NCBI GenBank assembly: GCA_002813895.1
Contig: CP024912.1
Coordinates: 744,001 to 808,000 of the forward strand
Length of the DNA stretch: 64,000 bases
Origin: Cyanobacterium sp. HL-69
GTDB lineage: Bacteria > Cyanobacteriota > Cyanobacteriia > Cyanobacteriales > Cyanobacteriaceae
Direction: 5' to 3'
Shown here: positions 34,424 to 43,288 of the stretch, in pieces
Layout: the number at the start of each line of letters is the position of its first letter
Position numbering within the stretch: the stretch's first letter is position 1
Translations under genes and position numbers: made by a program
Notes under the pieces: model-generated
The model's input: the letters and a program-made list of their open reading frames with translations, nothing else
Told to the model about the DNA's origin: nothing
Databases searched by the model: none

Positions 34424-36127
34424 TTAAAATTCTACTTGCAAATTTTCCATAACTTGGGCAATGGTTTCGGGATCTCCTTTGCGATAATAACCCCCATTTA
34501 TCTGAGCAATTTCTTGTAAAATATCGGGGTTAAAATCTCCTTCATTACCATAACCAATGGTAAAAAAAGCAATCCTTTCATCACTATTAAAGCCACTTTG
34601 TTGTAATTCTTGTTCTAATTGTGATAAATTGACCTGTGAGCCTGAATCTTCCCCATCAGTCAAAATTAACACTGCATTAATAGCTTCATCTTTGAGATTT
34701 TCCCTTAACCAATTACGGGCAAAAAGGGCGCTGTCATAGAGCCTTGTGCCTCCCCCTGCCTGTAAGGAAGAAATATAACGAATGGCTCTGTCTTTATCTT
34801 CTGGTGAGCTACTAACTCGTAAGGGTTGCCCTATTTCATTATTAAAGGGGATGACCACGATTTCTTCTTTGCTACCCAGATTGTTGATATAACTAAGTAA
34901 GGTATTTTGAACAGAACTAAATTTAGTTCCTTGCATGGAGCCAGAAATATCTACCACCACCGCTACTAGGGAGGGTTTTTTGGCGTAGTTTTGCCAACTT
35001 TCTAACATCACCTCTACCACTTCGGGCTGAGGGGGACGATAGGATTCGTAGGTGGGGTTTGGATTTACCCCAAATTCGGCACTAAATTTGTTTCCCAATG
35101 GTACTCCAGGCACCCCAGGGCGTAATCCCAAGCTAACGGCGATCGCCTGAATGTCTGGTTGACGCATAAATTCGATGATGGCTTCACTAGCTTCTTTTTC
35201 TTGGGGCGTAACCCAAGGAGCATCGGGTAAAATGGAGCGAATATCGGAACTGAAGGTGGATTGAGGATATACTGCTTGATATTTTTGGCTGTTATCCCCT
35301 TGACTGTTGGCGGCAATAACCAAAGACTCGTACACCGAACCAACAGAAGCCCAAAATACCCCATTTTCTACCATGGATTGGGCGAGAGTACCAGTGGAAA
35401 TTCCGTAACGGGTAACTTTTTGCTGAATCTCCCTCACTTCCTCTTGATGGGCTTCTATGTCGGCGATGGTTAAATCTTCGGGAGGTTTGTTGGCAACGGA
35501 AGCAAATTGTGCCACAAGGGTTTGTAGTCCTGAATTAGAGCGGGTGGGTGCTGTTTGTACAAAGTGTATGGGTAGGGGAAGGGCGCTCGAGTCTAGTTGC
35601 TGATAGTTGTCATATTGTTGTAATACGGTATATAAGTTTGGAGCTTTAGCCAAGGCTGGTGCCAATTCGGTGGTGGTCATAAACACCATAGGGCTATACA
35701 CCAATAGGGGAGAATCGGTAATGGGGGGAATGTAGTTTTGTCCTGGAAATATTTTATCGATTTCGTAAATTAGTTGATTTTGATAAATGGGGCCGTCGAA
35801 GGAGATAAGGCTAGGAAATCTCTCGTCATCAGAGGAAATAGAGCCGTTGGCTAGTTGTTGAGAAAGTGATACTACTTCTTGAAATACATCTCCGCTTCCT
35901 TTGATGTCGCACACTAGATAATATCTTTCTCCGCTACTCAACTGGGGTTTGGTGGCGTTAAGTTTTTCGGCGGATGCTTCGCAAAATTGCTTTAAGTCGC
36001 TTCCTGCTAAAAATCTGATGGGAATACCCTGATTGTTGTTGACTTCATCGGGCATAGACTCACAGCTGATAAGGCCTATGAGGGATGAAATACAAAGAAA
36101 ACTGATAATTCTTTTTTTCCTAAGCAT
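34424..36127 (-). CDS. Lipoprotein with solute-binding-like and VWA domains
   Basis: The 567-residue protein has a lipoprotein signal (LIGLISC, Cys near residue 22), a type II solute-binding domain (about 35-360) with TAPTRSNSG and WASVGSVYES, and a C-terminal VWA domain (about 385-560) with an intact MIDAS (Asp393, Ser395, Ser397 in VDISGSM, plus a LTDGEDSG segment). VWA domains mediate metal-dependent protein-protein contacts. The fusion suggests that ligand binding in the periplasm is coupled to partner binding. It is the first gene of the probable three-gene operon. Confidence 0.82.
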   Translation of the reverse strand: MLRKKRIISFLCISSLIGLISCESMPDEVNNNQGIPIRFLAGSDLKQFCEASAEKLNATKPQLSSGERYYLVCDIKGSGDVFQEVVSLSQQLANGSISSDDERFPSLISFDGPIYQNQLIYEIDKIFPGQNYIPPITDSPLLVYSPMVFMTTTELAPALAKAPNLYTVLQQYDNYQQLDSSALPLPIHFVQTAPTRSNSGLQTLVAQFASVANKPPEDLTIADIEAHQEEVREIQQKVTRYGISTGTLAQSMVENGVFWASVGSVYESLVIAANSQGDNSQKYQAVYPQSTFSSDIRSILPDAPWVTPQEKEASEAIIEFMRQPDIQAIAVSLGLRPGVPGVPLGNKFSAEFGVNPNPTYESYRPPQPEVVEVMLESWQNYAKKPSLVAVVVDISGSMQGTKFSSVQNTLLSYINNLGSKEEIVVIPFNNEIGQPLRVSSSPEDKDRAIRYISSLQAGGGTRLYDSALFARNWLRENLKDEAINAVLILTDGEDSGSQVNLSQLEQELQQSGFNSDERIAFFTIGYGNEGDFNPDILQEIAQINGGYYRKGDPETIAQVMENLQVEF

Positions 36128-36270
36128 AAAAAACTAGGGTTAAGGGCGCTGGTACTTTTATTTTAATCAGGAAATGTCAAAAACTATCATAATAATATTT
36201 ATCTTAATAAAAAATAGTTTTTATCATCAGTAAATAAGCATAAATCATTTTTTAATCTTTACTAGATGGC

Positions 36271-36376
36271 TAAGTAGGTTGGCGAAATTAATTATAGCTC
36301 TTATTTTATTAAGACTCTTATGAACAAGGGGTTTAAACCCCTTGCCTAAATTGATTTGATTATGTCCACTTACTTA
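36271..36376. mobile_element. 106-bp MITE-like element, copy A
   Basis: It begins TAAGTAGGTTGGC and ends in an inverted version (GTCCACTTACTTA), with the palindrome CAAGGGGTTTAAACCCCTTG in the middle. It is almost identical over its full 106 bp to the copy at 60956 and related to the diverged copy at 4648. It carries no ORF. Its right end overlaps the last seven bases, including the stop codon, of the metal permease gene. Confidence 0.75.
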
Positions 36377-37230
36377 ATTAACTTATTTTGTTTGGTAAAA
36401 AATGGAGGACGGGTTAAAATTCCTTCTTTGGGGCTAAATAAAAAGGCTAATAAAAACATCACTGTTACGACTAATACAATGGCAGCACCAGAAGGGGCAT
36501 TGAAATAATAACTGATATAGATTCCAACAACACCACTAATGGCTCCCAAAATTCCCCCTAACATCATCATGTGATGCAATTCTTTTACCAATAAATAGGC
36601 GGTAATACTAGGGCCAACAAGCAAAGATACGACTAATACTACCCCTACGGCTTGCATACTGGCGATGATAGTTAGGGTAATGGCGGAAACTAAGCCTATA
36701 TTAATTAATTGTACTGGTAAACCGATCGCCTGAGCGCCAAGGGGATTGAAAGTATAAAAAAGTAAATGGGGATAAAATAATTTAACAAAAATTAGCACGG
36801 AAATGGTTATAAAAAATGTTCTCCATAAGTCATTTCCTCTGACTCCTAAAATGTCTCCAAAAAGAAAACTATGTAAATCAATTCTACTTTGTAAAAGGGT
36901 AATTAATAGGATTCCCAAAGCAAAAAAACCAGAAAAAACTAAGGACATGGCTACATCTACTTTTACCCTCGATTGGGATTGAATCCACGCAATTATTAAA
37001 CTACTCAACATCCCTGATATGAATGCCCCTAAAAAGATGTCTATGCCAATGTAAAAGGCGATCGCCAATCCGGGTAACACAGCATGGGCAATGACTTCCC
37101 CTAAAAAGCCCATCCTTTGCACAATCAAAAAACTACCTGTAACGGAACATAAAACTCCTAACAAAATAATCATTACCATAGAATTACGAATAAAACCAAA
37201 TGATAAAGGTTCAAGCAAAAAATCTAACAT
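36370..37230 (-). CDS. Zn/Mn ABC transporter permease (ZnuB/MntB family)
   Basis: This 286-residue inner-membrane protein has about eight membrane segments with the family sequences VTGSFLIVQRMGFLGEVIAHA, LPGLAIAFYIGIDIFLGAFI and VGVVLVVSLLVGPSITAYLL. It pairs with the upstream ATPase and the divergently encoded binding protein to import a divalent metal. The ATG at 37230 is chosen because GAGGAG lies directly before it; a TTG 18 bases upstream is less likely. The stop codon lies inside a MITE-like element. Confidence 0.9.
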   Translation of the reverse strand: MLDFLLEPLSFGFIRNSMVMIILLGVLCSVTGSFLIVQRMGFLGEVIAHAVLPGLAIAFYIGIDIFLGAFISGMLSSLIIAWIQSQSRVKVDVAMSLVFSGFFALGILLITLLQSRIDLHSFLFGDILGVRGNDLWRTFFITISVLIFVKLFYPHLLFYTFNPLGAQAIGLPVQLINIGLVSAITLTIIASMQAVGVVLVVSLLVGPSITAYLLVKELHHMMMLGGILGAISGVVGIYISYYFNAPSGAAIVLVVTVMFLLAFLFSPKEGILTRPPFFTKQNKLIK

Positions 37231-37303
37231 ATACTCCTCAAAAAACAACTAAACTAATCTTATTTATTCAGATCTAAATCATTGGTAAAAACTTAAAATT
37301 CAG

Positions 37304-37331
37304 TTCCCCATTCCCTGTTCCCCGTTCCCTA
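37304..37331. repeat. Four tandem heptamers of the STRR type
   Basis: TTCCCCA, TTCCCTG, TTCCCCG and TTCCCTA follow one another directly. Short tandem repeats of this kind are known from cyanobacteria. Two units (TTCCCTG, TTCCCTA) also occur at 1345-1358. Confidence 0.6.
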
Positions 37332-37334
37332 ACT

Positions 37335-38057
37335 TTAATTATTAGTCAATAAAATTACATTATCTCCATAGGCTTTTTGTAAATTTTCTGGGGTAATAAC
37401 TTCAGCCCTAGAACCATTGGCAATTAACTTTTTATTAATTAATAAAAAACGGTCATATTCCCTTGAAGTTTCTTTTAATTCATGCCCTACCACCAACAAA
37501 ATTTTGCCCTGACTTTTCAACTCATCCAACACATTAAAAATCATCCCCTCTGTTTTTTTATCCACCCCCGAAAAAGGCTCATCAAATAAAAATAACTCCG
37601 CTTCCTGAGCCAAGGCTTGGGCTAAAAATACCCTCTGTTGTTGCCCCCCAGACAACTGCCCGATGGGACGTTGCCGTAAATCCCACATTCCCACCCTTTC
37701 TAGGGCTGTTTTAACTATTTCCTTGGACTGTCGAGAAGGAGGACGAAATAAAGGACGATGACGAATCCTCGACATCATTACAACTTTTTCCACTGTAATG
37801 GGATAATCCCAATCAATTTGCGCCCTCTGAGGGATGTATGCTACTTGATCCAACTGTTTGGACAAGGCTTGGGAGCGAAAAGTAATTTTTCCCTGTGCCA
37901 AGGGGATTAAGCCCAAAATTGACTTGATCAAAGAACTTTTACCTGCTCCGTTAGGGCCAATAATCCCGACTATCTGCCCTGACGTTAAACAAAAACTAAT
38001 ATTTTCTACGGCGATAATACCTCGATAGTTGACAGCAACTTGATCAACCTCTAACAT
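37335..38057 (-). CDS. Zn/Mn ABC transporter ATP-binding protein
   Basis: This 240-residue ABC ATPase has Walker A GPNGAGKSSL near residue 34, the signature LSGGQQQRVFLAQALAQ near residue 137, Walker B LFLFDEPFSGVD and the switch His in VVGHEL. The A9-cluster metal-importer type is inferred from AYIPQRAQIDWDYPITVEKV. It is 104 bp upstream of the permease on the same strand and divergent from the binding-protein gene. Confidence 0.9.
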   Translation of the reverse strand: MLEVDQVAVNYRGIIAVENISFCLTSGQIVGIIGPNGAGKSSLIKSILGLIPLAQGKITFRSQALSKQLDQVAYIPQRAQIDWDYPITVEKVVMMSRIRHRPLFRPPSRQSKEIVKTALERVGMWDLRQRPIGQLSGGQQQRVFLAQALAQEAELFLFDEPFSGVDKKTEGMIFNVLDELKSQGKILLVVGHELKETSREYDRFLLINKKLIANGSRAEVITPENLQKAYGDNVILLTNN

Positions 38058-38073
38058 AGATTTTATAAATAAA

Positions 38074-38088
38074 TGATTATCATTCTCA
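38074..38088. promoter_or_regulatory. Zur/Fur-like box between the divergent metal-transport genes
   Basis: TGATTATCATTCTCA closely fits the 7-1-7 inverted repeat TGATAAT-N-ATTATCA described for cyanobacterial Zur, with about two mismatches. It sits in the 73-bp region from which both transcripts diverge, so one site could repress both in zinc-replete cells. Fur boxes look similar, so metal specificity is inference. Confidence 0.6.
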
Positions 38089-38130
38089 TAAAAGTTTGCA
38101 CTACTACCATAATAAAAGATTAAAGTAACA

Positions 38131-39147
38131 ATGTTAAATTTTCACCGCTACAGTAAGTTTGTTTTGCCTTCTTTAGTCTTATTCGGTTTATTAGGATGTG
38201 ATTTTCCTACCACTACCAATAATCAAGTAACGGAAGATTTGGAAACGGAAACAGAAGTAGTAGATTTGCCCCTCGTGGTGGCCACTACGGATGTTATTTG
38301 TGATTTAACCCGCCAAATTGCCCAAGAAACCATTGACTTAAATTGTTTAGTAAGTGCAGGAATTGATCCCCATGTATATCAAGCGACTCCTGATGATCGA
38401 AGGGCGATCGATCAAGCAGATGTGATTTTGTATGGGGGTTATGGTTTTGAGCCAAATTTAATTAATTTAGTGGATGCCACTGATAATACTGCTCCTAAAA
38501 TTGCCGTATATGAAGAGGCAGTGGCAAATCCTCTCATGATGACGGAGGACGATGGACATGATCACGGACATAGCCATGGTGATGGTGATGAATTTCCAGA
38601 CCCCCATGTGTGGCATGATGCTAGTAATGGTATGTCCATAGTTAACGTAATTTCGGAACAGTTAGCCCTATTGCAACCTGGTCAGGCTCAACTATACCAA
38701 GATCAAGCCAGTATGATCAACAATGACTTAGAAGCCATGGATGGATGGATTAAAGCCCAGATAGAAACTATACCCACAGATCAAAGAATTTTGGTTAGTA
38801 ACCATGATGCCCTCGGTTATTTCGTTGAGGCCTATGGTTTACAGTCGAATACTGCTTTACAGGGGGTCAGTACTGAGGAAGCCCCTACGGCGGGAAGGGT
38901 GGGGGAATTGGTGAGAAAAATTCAAAACACCAACGTGCCGACGATTTTTGTGGAAAGCTCTGTTAATCCAACTTTAATCAATACGGTGGCTAACGAGGCA
39001 GGGGTGCAGGTGGCTGATAATCCCTTGTTTGCTGATGGTTTAGGGGAATCTGGTTCGGGAGCAGAAACTTATCAACAAAAATTAATGCTCAATACTCAGA
39101 CTGTTGTGGAAGGGTTGGAGGGTTCTTTTTCTCCCTTTCAGGGATAG
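38131..39147 (+). CDS. Zn/Mn ABC transporter substrate-binding lipoprotein with His-rich loop
   Basis: The 338-residue A9-cluster binding protein has a lipoprotein signal (LFGLLGC, Cys near residue 22). Likely metal ligands are His in AGIDPHVYQ, His in PDPHVWHD, His in SNHDALGYF and Asp in LFADGLGE. The third ligand is His rather than the Glu of Mn-specific MntC/PsaA proteins, as in TroA, and a His/Asp-rich loop (HDHGHSHGDGDEF, about residue 145) is typical of zinc importers. Zinc is therefore favoured, manganese not excluded. It is divergent from the ATPase and permease genes with a Zur-like box between them. Confidence 0.9.
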   Translation: MLNFHRYSKFVLPSLVLFGLLGCDFPTTTNNQVTEDLETETEVVDLPLVVATTDVICDLTRQIAQETIDLNCLVSAGIDPHVYQATPDDRRAIDQADVILYGGYGFEPNLINLVDATDNTAPKIAVYEEAVANPLMMTEDDGHDHGHSHGDGDEFPDPHVWHDASNGMSIVNVISEQLALLQPGQAQLYQDQASMINNDLEAMDGWIKAQIETIPTDQRILVSNHDALGYFVEAYGLQSNTALQGVSTEEAPTAGRVGELVRKIQNTNVPTIFVESSVNPTLINTVANEAGVQVADNPLFADGLGESGSGAETYQQKLMLNTQTVVEGLEGSFSPFQG

Positions 39148-39339
39148 TCGTTCGAGGGTATGGAATAACCAAAAATAAGGTAAATTAAACTTTTATTCTC
39201 CATTATCAATTTTCAATTCTTAACTTTTCTTAATATTTTTGGAAAAATTTAATAAAATAGGGACTATAGATATAAATTTGCCCTGTAAGGGAAAGTAAGA
39301 ATGTCATCAAATTACAGAAAATAAAGAGGGTAAAGAAAA

Positions 39340-40224
39340 TTGATTAAACAAATAATTAGAGAAAAAGAAGGTTATTTTTTCATCGGGCATATATTAGCGA
39401 TGTTTTTTGGTTTGGCGGGATTATTGTTGGTGTTGCCCCATCCCGAATTTGTTGCCAGTTTACCCCCTATCGGACAATCAGCCTTTAGTTGGTCAATGAT
39501 TGGAGGGGGTGTGGTATATATGATTTTAGGATGGGCTACGATCGCCATTTTTGCTTATCGTAAACTAGGGTTATGGCACTGGTTAGGGTTTATGATTCCC
39601 GCTTTAGGCATTTCATTGACAAGCGAATTGTTAGGAACTAGCACAGGTTTTCCCTTCGGTGATTATCATTACCTTTCTGGGTTGGGATACAAAATTTCTG
39701 GGTTAGTACCCTTTACCATTCCCCTTTCTTGGTTTTATCTTGGTTTTTGTGGTTATCTCATCACTAGGGTAGGTTTAGAAAAATTATCATTACCCGTGTT
39801 TGTAAAAGATTTAGGGGCGATCGTTTTTGGCTCGTTATTGCTTACCTCATGGGATTTTGTACTAGATCCAGCCATGAGTCAAACCTCTGTACCATTCTGG
39901 CTATGGGATCAGCCGGGAGCCTTTTTCGGAATGCCTTACCAAAACTTTGTTGGTTGGTTTGGTACAGGAGTAGTCTTTATGAGTGTATCTACCCTAATTT
40001 GGCGCCTAAAACCTATGGACTTTAACCAAATTCCCCTAACCATTCCCATCGGAGTTTATATTGGTAACTTTACCTTTGCCATGGTAATGAGTATCGGGGC
40101 AAACTTTTATATCCCCGTACTATTAGGAATTTTCACAGGAATATTACCCCTAGTAATTTTTGTCAATCTTGCCAATAAATCAGATTCTGGTAACTCCATT
40201 CCTTTACCATTTCTATCCCAATAA
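39340..40224 (+). CDS. cruF: Carotenoid 1',2'-hydratase CruF
   Basis: CruF adds water to the open psi-end of gamma-carotene-type carotenoids on the way to myxol glycosides. The 294-residue protein has seven or so membrane segments, with TSELLGTSTGFPFGDYHYL, then LVPFTIPLSWFYLGF and SWDFVLDPAMSQ as characteristic motifs containing acidic and His residues. The start is a TTG preceded by GAGGG about ten bases upstream; the next in-frame ATG would lose part of the first helix. No other carotenoid gene is adjacent, as is common in cyanobacteria. A terminator-like nested hairpin follows. Confidence 0.88.
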   Translation: MIKQIIREKEGYFFIGHILAMFFGLAGLLLVLPHPEFVASLPPIGQSAFSWSMIGGGVVYMILGWATIAIFAYRKLGLWHWLGFMIPALGISLTSELLGTSTGFPFGDYHYLSGLGYKISGLVPFTIPLSWFYLGFCGYLITRVGLEKLSLPVFVKDLGAIVFGSLLLTSWDFVLDPAMSQTSVPFWLWDQPGAFFGMPYQNFVGWFGTGVVFMSVSTLIWRLKPMDFNQIPLTIPIGVYIGNFTFAMVMSIGANFYIPVLLGIFTGILPLVIFVNLANKSDSGNSIPLPFLSQ

Positions 40225-40260
40225 AATCAAGGCAAGAAATATAAAATTTTGCCACTAAAC

Positions 40261-40311
40261 CCCTCTGCCTTTGGCATCTCTCCTTTATAAGGAGGGAAAG
40301 AGGGATTTTTT
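40261..40311 (+). terminator. Probable terminator after cruF
   Basis: An outer stem CCCTCT/AGAGGG encloses a second hairpin (CTCCTTTATAAGGAG) and runs into ATTTTTT. The double structure is unusual, but the polarity is right for cruF. Confidence 0.6.
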
Positions 40312-40375
40312 GTGTTTATTGCAGTATTAAAGTTAGGATAAAATAAGCTAAAGGCAACCATATAAATAAACTATC

Positions 40376-41254
40376 ATGACTTCTGCAGAAGTTAATAACC
40401 CTAATACCTTACAAAGCATAATTAAATTATTACGGTGGGATAAACCAGCGGGGCGACTGATTTTAATGATTCCAGCCCTTTGGGCAATATTTTTGGCAGG
40501 GGAAGGAAAACCGCCCGTTAGTTTAGTATTTATCGTTATTTTAGGTAGTCTTGCCACCAGCGCTGCGGGGTGTGTTGTCAATGATTTATGGGATCGTAAT
40601 ATTGATGATAAGGTAGAAAGAACCAAAAAACGTCCCCTCGCTTCTCGGGCGTTATCTGTAAAGATAGGTATTGCTGTTTTTATTATTTCCCTTGGTTGTG
40701 CGGCAGGATTAGCTTTTTTCCTTAATCCTCTCAGTTTTTGGTTGTGTGTGGCTTCTGTGCCTGTGATTATTTGTTATCCTTTGGCGAAAAGGGTTTTTCC
40801 TGTGCCTCAGTTGGTGCTATCCATTGCTTGGGGTTTTGCGGTGTTGATTAGTTGGAGTGCGGTAACAGGGGATTTGAGCGATAATGCTTGGATTTTGTGG
40901 GGGGCAACGGTGTTATGGACTTTGGGCTTCGATACGGTTTATGCCATGTCTGATAAAAAGGATGATTTACAGGTGGGGATTAATTCTAGTGCTATCTTTT
41001 TTGGGGATTTTGTGGCGGATGCCGTGGGTTTATTTTTTGCTCTGACTGCTGGTTTATTTGCTTATCTTGGTACTATAAATGGTTTTTCCTTTATTTTTGG
41101 GGTGTCATGGGCGATCGCCGTTATTCTTTGGGTTGGACAGTATATAGAGTTAAGAAAACCTAACCCCGATACCATTAACTATGGTGGTATTTTTGGTCAA
41201 AATGTAACCATCGGCTTTATTTTATTATTGGGTATTATTGTAGGCATTCGTTAG
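40376..41254 (+). CDS. ubiA: 4-hydroxybenzoate polyprenyltransferase (plastoquinone pathway)
   Basis: This membrane enzyme joins solanesyl diphosphate to 4-hydroxybenzoate, an early step in cyanobacterial plastoquinone synthesis. The 292-residue UbiA protein has the first Asp motif NDLWDRNIDDKVERTKKRPL near residue 66 and the second, SDKKDDLQVGINSSAI, near residue 194, plus about eight membrane segments. Both motifs are intact. coaX follows after 12 bases on the same strand, which suggests co-transcription although the pathways are unrelated. Confidence 0.94.
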   Translation: MTSAEVNNPNTLQSIIKLLRWDKPAGRLILMIPALWAIFLAGEGKPPVSLVFIVILGSLATSAAGCVVNDLWDRNIDDKVERTKKRPLASRALSVKIGIAVFIISLGCAAGLAFFLNPLSFWLCVASVPVIICYPLAKRVFPVPQLVLSIAWGFAVLISWSAVTGDLSDNAWILWGATVLWTLGFDTVYAMSDKKDDLQVGINSSAIFFGDFVADAVGLFFALTAGLFAYLGTINGFSFIFGVSWAIAVILWVGQYIELRKPNPDTINYGGIFGQNVTIGFILLLGIIVGIR

Positions 41255-41266
41255 GGAAAAAAGGCA

Positions 41267-42016
41267 TTGAGTCAGGAAAATTGGTTAGGTTTAATGATTG
41301 GCAATTCTCGCTTACACTGGGCTTATTTTGCCGATAATCAGTTACAACAAACTTGGAATACCATCAAGGGTGATTCTTTACGAGAATTAGAAGATATACT
41401 CCCTCCAGAAATTAATAATTATTTAAAAAGAGCAATTCCCCTTTATGTGGCTTCTGTGGTGCCTTCTGCTACCCGTCTATATCTCCAATTGCCCCAAACC
41501 ATCATCATCGATGTTCAATCGATTCCCATTGAAGGTATCTATAAAACCATGGGGTGCGATCGCACTTTAGCCCTTTGGGGGGGCGGTTGCAAATATGGAT
41601 TTCCTTCTCTTGTTATCGACAGCGGCACAGCCCTTACCTTTACAGGGGCAAATGAGCATATGGAATTAGTAGGGGGGGCAATCTTGCCAGGGGTAAAACT
41701 ACAAATAGAAACCCTATTTTTCAACACCGCTGCCCTGCCAGAAGTGGAAATATTAGAAGAGTTTATTCCCCGCTGGGCAAAAAATACCCCCAATGCCATC
41801 CAAAGCGGAGTTATTTACAGCATTCTCGGCGGTATCAAAGGATTTATCGATGACTGGTTAGAGAAATATCCCTCCTCTTCCATCATTTTAACGGGGGGAG
41901 ATACCATCTTATTAAAACAATATTTTGCTAAAATTTATCCATCTTTAGCAGATAAAATTATCTTTGATTCTGATCTAATTTTTTATGGTATGAAAGAGTA
42001 TAAATTAACTATTTAA
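41267..42016 (+). CDS. coaX: Type III pantothenate kinase
   Basis: CoaX phosphorylates pantothenate in coenzyme A synthesis. The 249-residue ASKHA-fold protein has the nucleotide-binding start LMIGNSRLHWAYF (the usual Asp-x-Gly-Asn reads Ile-Gly-Asn here, as in cyanobacterial homologues), GCDRTLALWGG, the catalytic DSGTALTFT and GGAILPGVKLQ. The start is a TTG 12 bases after ubiA. The protein ends ahead of an AT-rich gap, with no terminator seen. Confidence 0.93.
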   Translation: MSQENWLGLMIGNSRLHWAYFADNQLQQTWNTIKGDSLRELEDILPPEINNYLKRAIPLYVASVVPSATRLYLQLPQTIIIDVQSIPIEGIYKTMGCDRTLALWGGGCKYGFPSLVIDSGTALTFTGANEHMELVGGAILPGVKLQIETLFFNTAALPEVEILEEFIPRWAKNTPNAIQSGVIYSILGGIKGFIDDWLEKYPSSSIILTGGDTILLKQYFAKIYPSLADKIIFDSDLIFYGMKEYKLTI

Positions 42017-42195
42017 TTATAATTAGATCATAATATTTTTTATTAATGATAAAAAAAGTAACTTACAAAAAAATTAATGAAAGCCTCACCACAAAATTTA
42101 ATAAGTTTGTTATATTCATTCATATAACCAAGAATATATTTGCGGTTATTTAAATAATTTTTGCCAATTTTTTTTATTTAACCTAAACTGCAGTT

Positions 42196-42717
42196 ATGAA
42201 ATTAAAACAATCAATCAAAATTTTGCTATTCGAGGTAATTTTGTCATTCTGTCTTTTTTTCACCATTGAATCAGACTTAATGGCATCAGAAAATTTTATC
42301 CCATCAAATTCAATGATTGAATCTTCCGTCGTGTCTAGTGTCGAAGATTATCCCACATTAGAAACAGCCGTAGAACAGTATCTTAAATTCATACCATCAG
42401 ATTACTATAAAGTCTCCAGTGTCCAAGAATTAAAAGATTTGATGGTAAATAGTCAAGCATTATTAGTTGACGTTAGAGAGCCATCTGAATATAAATCTGG
42501 TCATATTCCTAACGCCATCAATATTCCTTTGCGTAGATTATCTCAAAATTTAGATAAAATTCCTTGCGATCGCCCCGTAGTATTATATTGTTCAACGGGT
42601 TATCGTTCTTCTATGGGAGTGATGACTTTGCATCTGCTCAACTATGAAAATGTGAAAGGTTTTCCCCCTAGCTTCAGAGCTTGGAAAAATGCCCAAGAGG
42701 CGATCGCCTTAAAATAG
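42196..42717 (+). CDS. Exported rhodanese-like protein
   Basis: The 173-residue protein has an N-terminal signal segment (about 8-30) and one rhodanese domain (about 75-170) with LLVDVREPSEYKSGHIPNAI and the active-site loop YCSTGYRSSMG, whose Cys is present. Periplasmic or thylakoid-lumen sulfur transfer, or redox sensing, is possible; the substrate is unknown. It is 37 bp upstream of the DUF3122 gene, also exported, so a shared envelope-related role is plausible. Confidence 0.88.
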   Translation: MKLKQSIKILLFEVILSFCLFFTIESDLMASENFIPSNSMIESSVVSSVEDYPTLETAVEQYLKFIPSDYYKVSSVQELKDLMVNSQALLVDVREPSEYKSGHIPNAINIPLRRLSQNLDKIPCDRPVVLYCSTGYRSSMGVMTLHLLNYENVKGFPPSFRAWKNAQEAIALK

Positions 42718-42754
42718 AAAAAAACAAAATTGATCAATTTATGAGGATTTTTTT

Positions 42755-43288
42755 ATGAACTCAATTTCCTTGAATAAATCTCAAATTAAGTGGATAAAAT
42801 CTCTATTAATGGTTTGTATTATGTGTGTTTCACTAATTTTGGGAAGCACTTCACCAGCTTTTGCTACCATCAGACAAATAGAAGAATCCCCCGGTCAAAT
42901 GCTTTATCAATCAAGGCAAAATTTACTAGATGACATGGGAAATTCTTGGCAAACCATTGCATTTAAACGCACCTATCCTGAACGTAGTGCCACTGTTTCT
43001 TTACGACTTATCAGCTTGTTTAGTGAAGTAGATTTAGACCATAATCAGCCTTTAATTTTGACCACTTCGTTGGGAAAAACTCTTAGTGCCAAGGACATTT
43101 CCAGCACAATTTCTAAAGATAAACCACCCCTAGGAAGTGTTGGAGAATATGATTTTAATTCAGTTTTATCACAACTACAGGCAGAAATTCCCGTTAATTT
43201 AACTCTATCAACTACCAATGGAGAATCCATCAGTTTATCTGTTCCCTCTGCTGTTATCAAGGAATGGAAAAAGCTCATAATCGATTGA
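42755..43288 (+). CDS. DUF3122 family exported protein
   Basis: The 177-residue protein has a signal peptide (cleavage near SPAFA) and the DUF3122 pattern ATIRQIEESPGQMLYQSRQ then TYPERSATVSLRLISL. DUF3122 is conserved in cyanobacteria without an assigned function. No catalytic residues are apparent and the rest is predicted mainly beta. It probably shares a transcript with the rhodanese gene upstream. Confidence 0.85.
   Translation: MNSISLNKSQIKWIKSLLMVCIMCVSLILGSTSPAFATIRQIEESPGQMLYQSRQNLLDDMGNSWQTIAFKRTYPERSATVSLRLISLFSEVDLDHNQPLILTTSLGKTLSAKDISSTISKDKPPLGSVGEYDFNSVLSQLQAEIPVNLTLSTTNGESISLSVPSAVIKEWKKLIID

Noticed and set aside
38131-39147. Calling the metal-binding protein MntC (manganese)
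   Set aside because: The third ligand is His (SNHDALGYF) rather than Glu, and a His-rich loop and Zur-like box favour zinc; left as Zn/Mn without a gene symbol.
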